A stretch of 64,000 nt of DNA from an uncultured Muribaculaceae bacterium (GCA_910586455.1 CAJUHX010000001.1:113125-177124), one strand, 5' to 3'; shown: positions 33,109-42,462, counted from the first letter of the stretch. Made by a program: numbers and translations. The notes: generated from the sequence alone by a model not told the origin.

Positions 33109-34070
33109 ACGAAAAGGGCTATATATATTACATACAGCGACAGAATCGCCATATACGATTTTTCTGTGTTATGGATTGCGAAGAAATGGCTTACCCAAAA
33201 GGCCGCACACACATTCAGCGCGGGTATGTAGGTGATTATGTTGGTATAATCCACCATCATGGCAAGCACGGTAAATACCGACAGAACCGACAGAACTCCG
33301 TTGAATGAGCGCCGGCGGGCATTATAGGTAAGAACCTTGAAGAAGGTGAGTGTCATGCCTGCGAATAGCAGCAGTACCGTCACAAGCACCGTCAGCAGCA
33401 GCACCATGGTTTCGGCCATATCAATGGCACTGAATATATTTACAAATGTGGGCCAGTGGAGTTGCGAGGGTTGCACCAGACCGGACCCTATCATCAAACA
33501 CCAGGGCGTGACTATGCCCAGCAGAGCGGCTATTGCGGTGCGCATACCAAATATGCGCATCTGTATGCAGCCGACCAGAAACACAAGCACATAGCCGGCA
33601 TATACATACTGCGTGGCCGTACCCGCCGAAAGCAGAAAGAATATCATGAATACCTTCCGCATCGACTCGGGGGTGCGCTGCCCGAAACACTCAAACAGAA
33701 GTCCGATACAGAACAGCAGCACCACACACAGTGCAGTGCCGCTGTAGAACCGGTCGAGCACGCCGGGAGTAGCGAGCTGCATGTAAGCGAATACACTCAC
33801 ATAAATGAGTGTCAGCGCCTTTATAAAATTATAGCTGCGGTTTATCCATATCATCAGCCCCACAGCCAGCAGGTTGCAGGCTATGTTTACCCAAAAACTG
33901 AGCAGAGGGCTGCGAAGCCACTCGATGGCCGACGGCAAGGCAAATCCCTTGTCACCGGCAAGTTCCGGCAAATCGCCACGGCTGAAACCAAGCCATGCTC
34001 CCGCCAGCATCAGCAGCAGAGCAAGGATGGCATTGAAGCGCGAATGAAGATATCTGGTTACCGACAGCAT
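33090..34070 (-). CDS. Polytopic membrane protein, unknown (Bacteroidota-conserved type)
   Basis: 326 residues with eight to ten hydrophobic helices, for example 'AILALLLMLAGAWLGFS', 'VVLLFCIGLLFECFG', 'VFMIFFLLSAGTATQYVY', 'TMVLLLTVLVTVLLLFAGM' and a C-terminal 'MAILSLYVIYIALFVWKIV'. It resembles the poorly characterised DUF6427-type membrane proteins of this phylum, but I am not certain. It sits 4 bases after purD and overlaps pdxB by 19 bases. No catalytic motif seen. Confidence 0.82.
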   Translation of the reverse strand: MLSVTRYLHSRFNAILALLLMLAGAWLGFSRGDLPELAGDKGFALPSAIEWLRSPLLSFWVNIACNLLAVGLMIWINRSYNFIKALTLIYVSVFAYMQLATPGVLDRFYSGTALCVVLLFCIGLLFECFGQRTPESMRKVFMIFFLLSAGTATQYVYAGYVLVFLVGCIQMRIFGMRTAIAALLGIVTPWCLMIGSGLVQPSQLHWPTFVNIFSAIDMAETMVLLLTVLVTVLLLFAGMTLTFFKVLTYNARRRSFNGVLSVLSVFTVLAMMVDYTNIITYIPALNVCAAFWVSHFFAIHNTEKSYMAILSLYVIYIALFVWKIVL

Positions 34071-34074
34071 CAGT

Positions 34075-35352
34075 TTACTTCATCATTTTCAGAATATCGC
34101 AGCCTATGTCGCCTCGACGGTACATGCCGTCGAAATGTATGTTTTCCAACGCCTTGTACGATTTCTCGCGGGCAGCTTCGATAGTATCGGCCAGCGATGT
34201 CACAGCCAGCACACGGCCTCCTGAGGTCACGAGTTGTCCGTCGGCTTCAATCGAAGTTCCGGCGTGGAACACTATGCTGTCCTCGGGCTGAAGATTGCCG
34301 CCGATGGCCTTACCCTTGGGATACGAGCCGGGATAGCCGCCCGACACCGCCATGACTGTAACAGCCGGACGGGAATCGTGTTCGGCAGGAACATCGCCTA
34401 AATTGCCCTTGGCGGCGGCTTCGACCAAATCTACCAGGTCGGAGGCCAGACGCGGCATAACCACTTCGGTTTCAGGGTCGCCCATGCGGACATTGTACTC
34501 TATCACCATAGGCTCGCCGTCTACGTTTATAAGACCCAGGAATATGAAGCCGCGGTATACTATACCGTCGGCTTTCAGACCCTCGACAGTAGGTTTTATG
34601 ATACGTTCATCTACTTTGCGCATGAATACCTCGTCGGCGAACGGCACCGGGCTTACAGCACCCATACCGCCGGTGTTGAGGCCGGTATCGCCTTCGCCTA
34701 TACGCTTGTAGTCCTTGGCCACAGGCAGCACACGGTACGAACCGTTACCGTCAGTGACAACGAATACCGAACATTCTATGCCCGACAGGAATTCCTCTAT
34801 CACCACTGTAGCCGACGACCGGCCGAACATGCCGCCAAGCATTTCGCGCAACGACTTGCATGCATCCTCCAGATTGTCAATTATAAGCACACCCTTGCCG
34901 GCTGCCAGACCGTCGGCCTTGAGCACATAGGGCGCCTTCAGCGATGCCAGGAACTCGCAGCCTTCCTCCACTGTCTGTGCGGTAAAGCTGCGGTAGGCGG
35001 CAGTAGGTATGCTGTGTTTATACATGAAACGCTTGGCGAAATCCTTGCTGCCTTCGAGTTCGGCGCCGGCTTTCGAAGGGCCTACCACAAGCACATTGTC
35101 CGACTCGAAATAGTCGTATATACCGGCCACGAGCGGGTCTTCGTTGCCTACCACAATCATATCTATTGCATTATCGGCTACAAAACGGCGTATGCCTTCA
35201 AAATCCAGAGGCGAAAGCTTCACGTTGGTGCCGTATGCTCCTGTGCCGCCGTTGCCGGGGGCGATATACAGGTTGTTGCAACGAGGACTCTGACTGAGTT
35301 TCCATGCCAGGGCTGATTCGCGGCCGCCCGAGCCAAGCAGAAGTATATTCAT
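34075..35352 (-). CDS. purD: Phosphoribosylamine-glycine ligase (GAR synthetase)
   Basis: 425 residues, normal length. Second step of purine synthesis: joins glycine to phosphoribosylamine with ATP. 'ILLLGSGGRESALAWKLSQSP' is the N-terminal signature; ATP-grasp core 'APYVLKADGLAAGKGVLIID', 'VVIEEFLSGIECSVFVVTDG', 'DYKRIGEGDTGLNTGGMGAVSP' and 'VIEYNVRMGDPETEVVMPRL' with the metal-binding Glu/Asn. Cytoplasmic. Within a tight minus-strand run, 37 bases after lepB. Confidence 0.97.
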   Translation of the reverse strand: MNILLLGSGGRESALAWKLSQSPRCNNLYIAPGNGGTGAYGTNVKLSPLDFEGIRRFVADNAIDMIVVGNEDPLVAGIYDYFESDNVLVVGPSKAGAELEGSKDFAKRFMYKHSIPTAAYRSFTAQTVEEGCEFLASLKAPYVLKADGLAAGKGVLIIDNLEDACKSLREMLGGMFGRSSATVVIEEFLSGIECSVFVVTDGNGSYRVLPVAKDYKRIGEGDTGLNTGGMGAVSPVPFADEVFMRKVDERIIKPTVEGLKADGIVYRGFIFLGLINVDGEPMVIEYNVRMGDPETEVVMPRLASDLVDLVEAAAKGNLGDVPAEHDSRPAVTVMAVSGGYPGSYPKGKAIGGNLQPEDSIVFHAGTSIEADGQLVTSGGRVLAVTSLADTIEAAREKSYKALENIHFDGMYRRGDIGCDILKMMK

Positions 35353-35389
35353 TTATATGTATATGGAGTTTTGAATTATAGTGTCACGG

Positions 35390-36865
35390 TTATTTATCGG
35401 GATTTGCATCGCGCAGTATGCGGTTCCAGCGCAGACCGCCGTTGAATATGCTGCGTTCGGGATCGAACGACACCAGCACAAACATAGGAGTACCTACGAT
35501 ATGGTCTTCGGGCACAAAGCCCCAGAAACGCGAGTCCTGCGACATATGGCGGTTATCGCCCATCATAAAGTAATAGTCCATGGCAAAGGTATAGCTGTCG
35601 ACAGGTTTGCCGCCGATATACACCTTGCCGTCTTTGAACTCAGCGTCGGTGTGGCCCTCATAGTTGCGTATGCAGCGCTGATATATAAGCCAGTTGCGCG
35701 GTGTAAGTTCTACTGTCATACCCTTTTGCGGTATCAGCAGGCCTTCGTCGCCGCCATAATCGGCCAGTGTCCACTGCTCTATGTCGGCTATTCCCTGCGG
35801 GAAGAGATAGTACTCCTGGGCGCTGCCGTCCCAGCGCAGATAGTTCACCAGCTGGCCCTCGGCCTTGAGGGTGTCGATCATGGCCTGAGTCATTGGCAGC
35901 TGATATAGATAAGAACCGTTTTTGTTTCCGGCAGGCATGGCGTCGACAGTATAGCCGAACTCCGGCCGGTTGGACGGCACCATCTGTACATCGGCCAGGG
36001 CAATGCCGAGTTCGTGGCACTGCTCCTCGCTAAGCGGACGGCTCATAAGAGCAAAATAAAGAAACTGTGCGTTCTCGGGCACAGGCTGCTTCTTGCCGTC
36101 GATATATATGGTGTCGCCCTTGATGCTGATGCGCTCACCGGGCATACCCACCGCACGCTTTACAAAGTTGGTACGGCGGTCGACCGGGCGGTATTTGATG
36201 TCGCCGAACATAGCTTTGTTGCTGTTCACTTCGGCCCATCCGTAGCGTTTTACAAGCATCTCGTAATATTCGGCACTGTTTTCAAGCTTTGTCGACACTG
36301 TATCGCCGGCCGGGAAATTGAACACCACAATGTCACCGCTCTCAACCGAGCGCAGACCTTTCAGGCGGCGGTATTCAACCGACGGATGGTCGAGATAGCT
36401 GTCGCAGTTGAGTATGGGCAGAGTGTTGTGTACCAACGGAAAGTGTACCGGAGTCATGGGTACACGCGGGCCGTATGTTACCTTGTTGACCCACAGATAG
36501 TCGCCGGTAAGCAAAGTTTTCTCCAGCGACGACGAAGGTATCTGATAGTTCTGGCCCACGAAATTGAACACAAAGTACACCAGAATCAGGGCATACACTA
36601 TGGCATCGACCCAGCTCATCACCGAGCGGGTGGCCTTGCTTTTGCTGTGCTTCCACCAGGTAAAAGGTATGTAACCGGTGATATAGATGTCGAACAGCAG
36701 TATCAGACCCAGAAGCCACACAGGCGACTGCATCCATATAACCCAGCCGATATATATAGCCGACACAAGGCCGAAGCGTATCCAGCGGGTGGTTTTGATA
36801 TCCTTTAGCCTGCGTTTGAAATCATCGGCGAACGAAGGCTTTGTATTGTCAGTATTGTTTTCCAT
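35390..36865 (-). CDS. lepB: Signal peptidase I (long Bacteroidota form)
   Basis: 491 residues, much longer than the 324 of E. coli. Three hydrophobic segments (~30-48, 50-67, 85-103) precede the catalytic domain. Box B 'YQIPSSSLEKTLLTGDYLWV' holds the nucleophile (Ser113, by position in SxSM-type motif); box D 'FVKRAVGMPGERISIKGD' holds the catalytic Lys (about residue 236); box E is 'YYFMMGDNRHMSQDSRFWG'. A large insertion between boxes D and E (about residues 265-420) is usual in this phylum. It cleaves signal peptides of exported proteins at the inner membrane. The stop is 37 bases before purD. Confidence 0.95.
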   Translation of the reverse strand: MENNTDNTKPSFADDFKRRLKDIKTTRWIRFGLVSAIYIGWVIWMQSPVWLLGLILLFDIYITGYIPFTWWKHSKSKATRSVMSWVDAIVYALILVYFVFNFVGQNYQIPSSSLEKTLLTGDYLWVNKVTYGPRVPMTPVHFPLVHNTLPILNCDSYLDHPSVEYRRLKGLRSVESGDIVVFNFPAGDTVSTKLENSAEYYEMLVKRYGWAEVNSNKAMFGDIKYRPVDRRTNFVKRAVGMPGERISIKGDTIYIDGKKQPVPENAQFLYFALMSRPLSEEQCHELGIALADVQMVPSNRPEFGYTVDAMPAGNKNGSYLYQLPMTQAMIDTLKAEGQLVNYLRWDGSAQEYYLFPQGIADIEQWTLADYGGDEGLLIPQKGMTVELTPRNWLIYQRCIRNYEGHTDAEFKDGKVYIGGKPVDSYTFAMDYYFMMGDNRHMSQDSRFWGFVPEDHIVGTPMFVLVSFDPERSIFNGGLRWNRILRDANPDK

Positions 36866-36868
36866 AAA

Positions 36869-37999
36869 TTACAGATTTTTCGACCATGCGCGGCGACGGC
36901 GGTGCTGACGGCGCTCGAAATATTCCCACTGTTTCTGAACATTTTCATTGCCTTCGAGTTCAAGATTGCTCTCGGCATACTTATATCCGTTCTTTACATA
37001 CACCGGTATGAGATCGGCGAAAATCATGGCGTTCACACCCTTGTTCTGGTACTCGGGCTTTACAGCCACCAGCAGCAGGTCTACCACGTCGACCTTGCCG
37101 CGTATGGCTTTCCACAGATGATACCAGCCGGTAGGGAAGAGTTTGCCTCCGCTGCGGCGCAAGGCCTGCGACAGCGACGGCATACTTATGCCTACTGCCA
37201 CCAGCTTGCCGTCACCGTCCACTATCAGGCATACGTCTTCAAGGCGTATCACACCCAGATACATGTCGATATAATAGTCAATCTGACGTTCGGTCAGGGG
37301 CGAATAGCCGTAAAGGTCGGTATAGGCCTCGTTGATAAGTTCGAAGAGGGCATGTCCGTACTCCTGCTTGATTTTTTTACGCGAAGTGAATTTCTTTACC
37401 GACAGATTGTATTTGCGTGCCACAATATCGGCTATACGCTTATACTTTTCAGGAATTGCATCGGGCACAGTCATGCGGAATTCAATCCAGTCCACTTCCT
37501 TGCCGTAGCCCATGCGCTCCATGTGGGCCGGATAATAAGGATAATTGTACAGTGTGGCCATGGTACCCATTTCCTCGAATCCTTCAGTAAGCATACCTTC
37601 GTGGTCCATGTCGGTGAATCCCATAGGGCCCACAATTTTGTTCATACCCCGGCTGCGGCCCCAGTCTTCGGCGGCCTTGAACAGGGCGTCGACAACCTCG
37701 GCATCGTCGATAAAATCGACAAAACCAAAGCGCATGGTGCGCTCGCCTGTCTTTTCATTCACTATATCGTTGATTATGGCTGTGATACGGCCAACAGGCT
37801 CGTCGTTGCGGTAAGCCATAAACGATTGAGCCGAACAGAATTCAAACGCCGGATTTTTGTCGGGCAATAAGGTTGCCACTTCATCGAAAATCAATGGCGG
37901 CACATAATAATCATTACCCTTATACAAGTCGATACCGAACTTTACGTAACGGCGCAGTTCGCTTGCTGTAGGGGCTATTTTTTTTATAGTAACAGACAT
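36869..37999 (-). CDS. GNAT-fold N-acetyltransferase-like protein
   Basis: 376 residues from ATG 37999, 2 bases after the pseudokinase stop. Two-lobed: the N-terminal half has 'SFMAYRNDEPVGRITAIIND' and 'EDWGRSRGMNKIVGPMGF', and the C-terminal half a GNAT acetyl-CoA site-like 'LLVAVKPEYQNKGVNAMIFA' (V-x-P-x-x-x-x-x-G) followed by 'GYKYAESNLELEGNENVQK'. Such long, Bacteroidota-specific GNAT proteins have no assigned substrate. The tight spacing to the pseudokinase and to lepB (3 bases) suggests co-translation. An upstream in-frame extension runs inside the neighbour. Confidence 0.85.
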   Translation of the reverse strand: MSVTIKKIAPTASELRRYVKFGIDLYKGNDYYVPPLIFDEVATLLPDKNPAFEFCSAQSFMAYRNDEPVGRITAIINDIVNEKTGERTMRFGFVDFIDDAEVVDALFKAAEDWGRSRGMNKIVGPMGFTDMDHEGMLTEGFEEMGTMATLYNYPYYPAHMERMGYGKEVDWIEFRMTVPDAIPEKYKRIADIVARKYNLSVKKFTSRKKIKQEYGHALFELINEAYTDLYGYSPLTERQIDYYIDMYLGVIRLEDVCLIVDGDGKLVAVGISMPSLSQALRRSGGKLFPTGWYHLWKAIRGKVDVVDLLLVAVKPEYQNKGVNAMIFADLIPVYVKNGYKYAESNLELEGNENVQKQWEYFERRQHRRRRAWSKNL

Positions 38000-38001
38000 G
38001 G

Positions 38002-38757
38002 TTACATAGGGGGGTTGGGGGCATACGGCGATGAAAGCCACGCCAGTATCGCCACCATAATGGTAAGGAAAATAATTATAGTAATATACAGTCGGTTCGA
38101 CTTGCGGTTATCGAGGGCAAGCTGCAGCGAATCAATATCTTTGTACCGGCGACGGCTGTCGGAGCTGGTACAGCGCTCAGCCACGTGCCGCAACACGGGA
38201 TCGTGATGTCCGCAGCTGTCGAGGGCCTCAAGCACAATGGTGCCGTAGTTGAATATGTCTTCCGCAGTATCTTGCGGAGTAAGCGCCGGAGTCTGCTCGA
38301 ATCCCACGTCGATAAGCTTAAGATTGCCTATATTTTCGGTAAAGATAATACGTTCCGGACGTATCGGATGATGCACTATATGGTTGTTCTGGATATATCG
38401 CAGAGCGCTCGGCAGCGATGTGCGCAGTTTCTCGATGTGTTCGGCGGTTAGCTTATGCTCGTCGATAAGCTTGCGCAGCGAATCGCCGTACACGTCGTCG
38501 GTGATTATGCAACGCCCGAGGCCCGGCACCTCCTCATAGTCGTTTATCATCACTATGTTGGGATGCGCAAGGTTGTATCGCACGTCGAACTCCTTTTCAA
38601 TCATGGCCCGCGCATCGGCATTGTCGGCAAGTTCCGGTTTAAGGGTCTTGAGCATGACCCATTTGCCAAATTTCTTAGCTGTGTATACGTGGTAGTATTC
38701 CTCGTCCCATGCAGGCAGGTGCTCAATCTCAGTCCATTTTGGAGTATCGTCGCTCAT
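38002..38757 (-). CDS. Membrane-anchored protein pseudokinase
   Basis: 251 residues with an eukaryotic-like kinase fold: the VAIK-type Lys in 'WVMLKTLKP' (Lys37), an alpha-C-like Glu near 54-56, then 'RYNLAHPNIVMINDYEEV', 'ALRYIQNNHIVHHPIRPERI' and 'LKLIDVGFEQTP'. The catalytic-loop HRD is HHP (~129-131), so the catalytic Asp is lost; the DFG Asp is kept (DVG, ~150) and the Gly-rich loop is absent. A single helix (~223-243) and a short tail end the protein, so the kinase-like domain is cytoplasmic. It may bind nucleotide without phosphorylating. A -7 box lies upstream and the GNAT gene follows after 2 bases. Confidence 0.85.
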   Translation of the reverse strand: MSDDTPKWTEIEHLPAWDEEYYHVYTAKKFGKWVMLKTLKPELADNADARAMIEKEFDVRYNLAHPNIVMINDYEEVPGLGRCIITDDVYGDSLRKLIDEHKLTAEHIEKLRTSLPSALRYIQNNHIVHHPIRPERIIFTENIGNLKLIDVGFEQTPALTPQDTAEDIFNYGTIVLEALDSCGHHDPVLRHVAERCTSSDSRRRYKDIDSLQLALDNRKSNRLYITIIIFLTIMVAILAWLSSPYAPNPPM

Positions 38758-38796
38758 GTTTCAAAATTTATTATATACAACAAGTGCAATATCACA

Positions 38797-38804
38797 CAAA
38801 GTTA
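38797..38804 (-). promoter_or_regulatory. -7 box (TAACTTTG) ahead of the pseudokinase-to-methyltransferase run
   Basis: TAnnTTTG match 40 bases before the pseudokinase start, at the head of a 12-gene minus-strand run with almost no gaps. No -33 TTTG at the standard distance. Confidence 0.5.
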
Positions 38805-38898
38805 CAATAAATTCAGCAAACACATGGCATATACCTTAAAAAAAAGACTTATTAGTAAAAAAATTCAGTTCTGCGACACCGGGGTCGTGTAGTTTTAT

Positions 38899-39426
38899 TC
38901 AGATTCTTGCCAGGTCGCGCAGATGGTCAAGAACCTCCTGTGCGCTGAATGTGCGCCTTGATTCGAGCTCGCCTGCAAAGGCATGGGCTATCGACGCTAC
39001 CGCCTGATGGGTAAACAGACGGTTGAAATAATTGAAGTTGCGGCTGAAAAGGTTGTCGATTTCATCGTTCTCCAGCGAGCACAGCTCACAACCTTCGCCA
39101 CGCACTATCTCGCGCAGTTCGTCCACTACATTATCGGACAGACGCTGTCCGTCAATCAGGTAACTGCGACACATCACATTGCCAATCATCATGCCGGTGA
39201 CGAGCGACAGCTGCTTCAGCATCTGGTTCCAGGCCAGCTTGGCCGAGTATCGCGGATTGCCCTGAAAATAAAAATCGGGCGTGAATGTTATTCCTTCTCC
39301 GGCAGGCGCATCAAGAGATACCTGCATCAGCATATCCTCGCCGTCGGCCATAACCATTGCTATGGCCATGCCGGTAAGTCCGTATGTTTTATCGCGTTCG
39401 TCGCGGTATTTCAGTTTATGTTCCAT
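38899..39426 (-). CDS. Conserved hypothetical protein
   Basis: 175 residues, no signal peptide, not recognised. Alpha/beta composition; an N-terminal segment 'DKTYGLTGMAIAMVMADGED' leads into strand-rich sequence and a helical C-terminus ending 'FSAQEVLDHLRDLARI'. Two Cys pairs of note: 'GEGCELCSL' (CxxC, ~120-123) and a single 'MCRSY'. It starts 27 bases after porZ and looks like the last gene of the nadA-leuS-rdgB-porZ run. Confidence 0.8.
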   Translation of the reverse strand: MEHKLKYRDERDKTYGLTGMAIAMVMADGEDMLMQVSLDAPAGEGITFTPDFYFQGNPRYSAKLAWNQMLKQLSLVTGMMIGNVMCRSYLIDGQRLSDNVVDELREIVRGEGCELCSLENDEIDNLFSRNFNYFNRLFTHQAVASIAHAFAGELESRRTFSAQEVLDHLRDLARI

Positions 39427-39452
39427 GCAAAAAGAACGTATCAGAAGTTCTG

Positions 39453-41873
39453 TTAGTTTATCACCATTATCTTGGTTACGGCAGAGTAGTTCGAGCCACT
39501 GCCATTTTCGGAAGCGAGTACAAAGTATACACCCGAACGGACGCGTTCGCCTGCGGGGTTACAGCCGTCCCATATCACCATGCCGCCTTCCGAACGGCCC
39601 TGAAACAGCACAGAGCCCTGGGCATCGGTAATCTTCACAAGCGAGTTATCCATAAGGCCGCACACTGTAATCCAGCCGCTGTAATCGGGGCGCACCGGAT
39701 TCGGATAAGCATACACATTGTCCAGATTATCGGCTGCCGGGGCGGCATCGGAAGTGTACACTATGGTGCCGTAGTTAGTGCCTATGTACACTTTATTGTC
39801 GACACGGCTTGCCTCCACGGCATTGACAGCATTTGAAGGCAGTGGCGAATTGTCGGTGGTATAGTGTTGAAGAATTTTGTCGCCGGTTTCGCTCACCAGA
39901 TACAGGCCGGAGTTCTGGGTAGCAATCCACTTACGGTTGGACGGATCTACCGAAATCCAGTTTATCTGCTCGCCGGCCAGCAGATAGTCGGCGTAGTTGG
40001 TGCCGTCGTTTCGGGGCACTTTTATACGGTTGCAGCGGAAATCGGAGTTAAAGGCCTCGCGCGGGTCAATCTCTATGATACCGTCCTGGCTTCCTATCCA
40101 CACTTTGCCGCGATGGTCTTCTACCACAAAGGTGTAGACGGTGGGCGAAAATGTGTTGCCGTCCTGGTCCAAGAAGGACTTGAACTGAAGTTCACGGTCG
40201 TCGGATATGGATTCTGTACCTTTGGTATCTATAACCACCACACCAATACCGTAGCCCGAACTCTGCAGCACAATATTGTTGCTGAGGCGGCAACTGAGCA
40301 TCATACACTCGAAATTATTACAGTAGTCAAACGGTATTTTATGATTTAGCCAGTCGGAACTTTTCACATTCGCAGGGTTGCGCAGCGCGTCAGACGGCAG
40401 TATATACACGTTGGAGTAGTCGGTGTCGTTGTTTTCCATACCGTTGAGCACCCATAGATTGTTGAAGCGGTCAAAACCGAGCGCAAATACATTGTTACCC
40501 CAGCTGCCGACAAATGGTGCGTTGCCGTTTTTCTTCGAAAAGCGCACAATCTGGCTGCGTGTATCGCGGTCAATCACACGCACACCGTCGAAACGGCTGG
40601 CAAGGTAGTACACCGAGTTGTCGACAGGGTCTTCCACCACCATTCCGTCACCGCCACGACAAGTAAATGAGCCTTGGTGCAATTCGTAGTCGCTTAGGTC
40701 TTCGTATGATACATCGCTCATGTTGCCCTGCTCTATCATGTCGGTGGTCTGATATGAATACATGTTGTTGACAGGTCCTGCAAAGCGAGTGCCGTCGCAG
40801 GTGCGCACCACCATGCTCGAACCACTGGTAAGATAAATTCTCTCGCCATCGGTCGAGTGGCTTATATAGGCCACATGGCGGCAGACTCCGCCCTCGGGGC
40901 GATAATATTCCTGAATCACCACGGGCGCATCGGCGCTTATATCAAAATTTCCTACACCGTCCTTACAGCCGTGCCATATATTGGTGTCGCTTTTCCATTT
41001 GGCTATCTGCGAGTTTCTGAACAGCTGCGGCAGAGTTGTGGAGGCAAGCGCATTGCCTTCGTCGCCAAAGTTCTTTATCTCACTGTCGCATACCAGATAA
41101 TAACCGTCGGCCGACGGCTTGAACCAGTCGTTGCGGGTATAACTTTCGGCAAGCAATGCCACACCTGCCGGATTGGCAGCATCAGCATTGAAGCTTATTA
41201 TATGGTATACATTGCGGTTGTTGCGGTGCTGATAAAAGAGTTCATTGCCTATTACCTGCATTTTTCCGGCGCTACTGCCCAGACGCAGATATTTGAAGTC
41301 GTCGAGCGAGGTATGACGTTCGTCGAGCCTGGCATAGCGCATATCCGATGCCGGTTCGATTACAACCATGTCGCGCCATACAGTGACGCCGTAAACATCG
41401 CTGCCCCAGTTACGCGACTCCTTTACCACAAGCTTGTCGGCATCGTAGAGCACATATCCGAAACTGGTCGCTATGCAGATATAGTCGTCCTGCATGTTCA
41501 CGCTGTTGATTTTCTTGTTCACCGTAATATTGGCGTTCAGAATCTCGGGCAGATTCACCACACGTCCGTCGTCGTAAATAACATCCATGTTGGTGTTTTC
41601 GTACACAGCCAGCAGGTATTTGTGTTTCTTATTATATAATATTTCAGTTACCGTACAATCGCTTAGTTTGTTGGCGCTGGTGAAAACATAGGTTTCCTGT
41701 GTGTTCTTATCGTAGGAATACAGACTCCCGTTAGAACTGTAGTACAGCTTCGACGGTGTTTCCACCATGCCCGACATCACTCCGTCGTACAGCGGATACA
41801 CAGTCCATGTCTGTGCGCCTGCCACCGAAAGAGTCAGAAGCAGGGTTATAAGAGCTAAGGTTCTTTTTATCAT
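39453..41873 (-). CDS. porZ: PorZ-like two-propeller protein with type IX sorting domain
   Basis: 806 residues with a signal peptide (MIKRTLALITLLLTLSVAGAQ). Opens with 'WTVYPLYDGVMSGMVETPSK', then many two-component-regulator-type propeller strands ('VYYLASRFDGVRVIDRDTRS', 'NLWVLNGMENND', 'KVWIGSQDGIIEIDPREAF', 'KVYIGTNYGTIVYTSD') forming about two beta-propellers. The last ~90 residues are a type A C-terminal sorting domain: 'VYAYPNPVRPDYSGWITV', 'VKITDAQGSVLFQGRSEGG', 'GVYFVLASE'. In Porphyromonas, PorZ is an attachment-complex component that delivers anionic LPS to the sortase PorU. This implies a functional type IX secretion system elsewhere in the genome. It starts one base after rdgB. 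Confidence 0.8.
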   Translation of the reverse strand: MIKRTLALITLLLTLSVAGAQTWTVYPLYDGVMSGMVETPSKLYYSSNGSLYSYDKNTQETYVFTSANKLSDCTVTEILYNKKHKYLLAVYENTNMDVIYDDGRVVNLPEILNANITVNKKINSVNMQDDYICIATSFGYVLYDADKLVVKESRNWGSDVYGVTVWRDMVVIEPASDMRYARLDERHTSLDDFKYLRLGSSAGKMQVIGNELFYQHRNNRNVYHIISFNADAANPAGVALLAESYTRNDWFKPSADGYYLVCDSEIKNFGDEGNALASTTLPQLFRNSQIAKWKSDTNIWHGCKDGVGNFDISADAPVVIQEYYRPEGGVCRHVAYISHSTDGERIYLTSGSSMVVRTCDGTRFAGPVNNMYSYQTTDMIEQGNMSDVSYEDLSDYELHQGSFTCRGGDGMVVEDPVDNSVYYLASRFDGVRVIDRDTRSQIVRFSKKNGNAPFVGSWGNNVFALGFDRFNNLWVLNGMENNDTDYSNVYILPSDALRNPANVKSSDWLNHKIPFDYCNNFECMMLSCRLSNNIVLQSSGYGIGVVVIDTKGTESISDDRELQFKSFLDQDGNTFSPTVYTFVVEDHRGKVWIGSQDGIIEIDPREAFNSDFRCNRIKVPRNDGTNYADYLLAGEQINWISVDPSNRKWIATQNSGLYLVSETGDKILQHYTTDNSPLPSNAVNAVEASRVDNKVYIGTNYGTIVYTSDAAPAADNLDNVYAYPNPVRPDYSGWITVCGLMDNSLVKITDAQGSVLFQGRSEGGMVIWDGCNPAGERVRSGVYFVLASENGSGSNYSAVTKIMVIN

Positions 41874-41874
41874 T

Positions 41875-42462
41875 CTAATGTCGGTTTATATATTCGATAA
41901 GTGCTGCCACGGCGCGTCCGCGGTGACTTATAGCATTCTTTTCCTCGGCAGTTGCTTCGGCAAAGGTTTTGTTCCAGCCTTCGGGACGGAATACAGGGTC
42001 GTAACCGAAGCCTCCGCAGCCTGCGGGCTTCGATGTTATCTCTCCTTCGACTTCGCCGGTGAATATATTGGCAGTATCTCCTTCGATAAGTGTGATTACA
42101 GTGCGGAAACGCGCCTTGCGGTGGCTTACACCGCTGAGGTTTTTCAGCAGCAGCGCCGTGTTGGCAGCCGAGTCATGGCCGTCGGTGGCATAGCGGGCCG
42201 AGCGCACACCGGGTTCACCGCCCAGTGCATCGACTTCCAGACCTGTGTCGTCGGCGAAACAGTCATAGCCGTATCGGTCCTTTACCCAGCGGGCTTTTAT
42301 CATGGAGTTCTCTTCGAGAGTGGCTCCTGTTTCGGGTATGTCGTCGCTGCAGCCTATGTCGGCGAGCGACAGTATGCGTATACTGTCGCCCGCTATCCGG
42401 CGTATTTCCGATAATTTATGTGCATTGTTGGTGGCGAACACCAAAGTATTTTGTCCGGTCAT
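41875..42462 (-). CDS. rdgB: Non-canonical purine NTP diphosphatase (RdgB/HAM1)
   Basis: 195 residues, typical size. Hydrolyses (d)ITP, XTP and similar damaged nucleotides to monophosphates. Motifs: 'TLVFATNNAHKLSEIRRI' (SxNxxK-type opening), 'DCFADDTGLEVDALGGEPGV' with the catalytic Asp, 'SARYATDGHDSAANTALLL', 'TGEVEGEITSKPAGCGGFGYDPVF' in part, and 'KNAISHRGRAVAALIEYI'. Cytoplasmic dimer in known members. Located 39 bases after leuS and 1 base before porZ. Confidence 0.95.
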   Translation of the reverse strand: MTGQNTLVFATNNAHKLSEIRRIAGDSIRILSLADIGCSDDIPETGATLEENSMIKARWVKDRYGYDCFADDTGLEVDALGGEPGVRSARYATDGHDSAANTALLLKNLSGVSHRKARFRTVITLIEGDTANIFTGEVEGEITSKPAGCGGFGYDPVFRPEGWNKTFAEATAEEKNAISHRGRAVAALIEYINRH

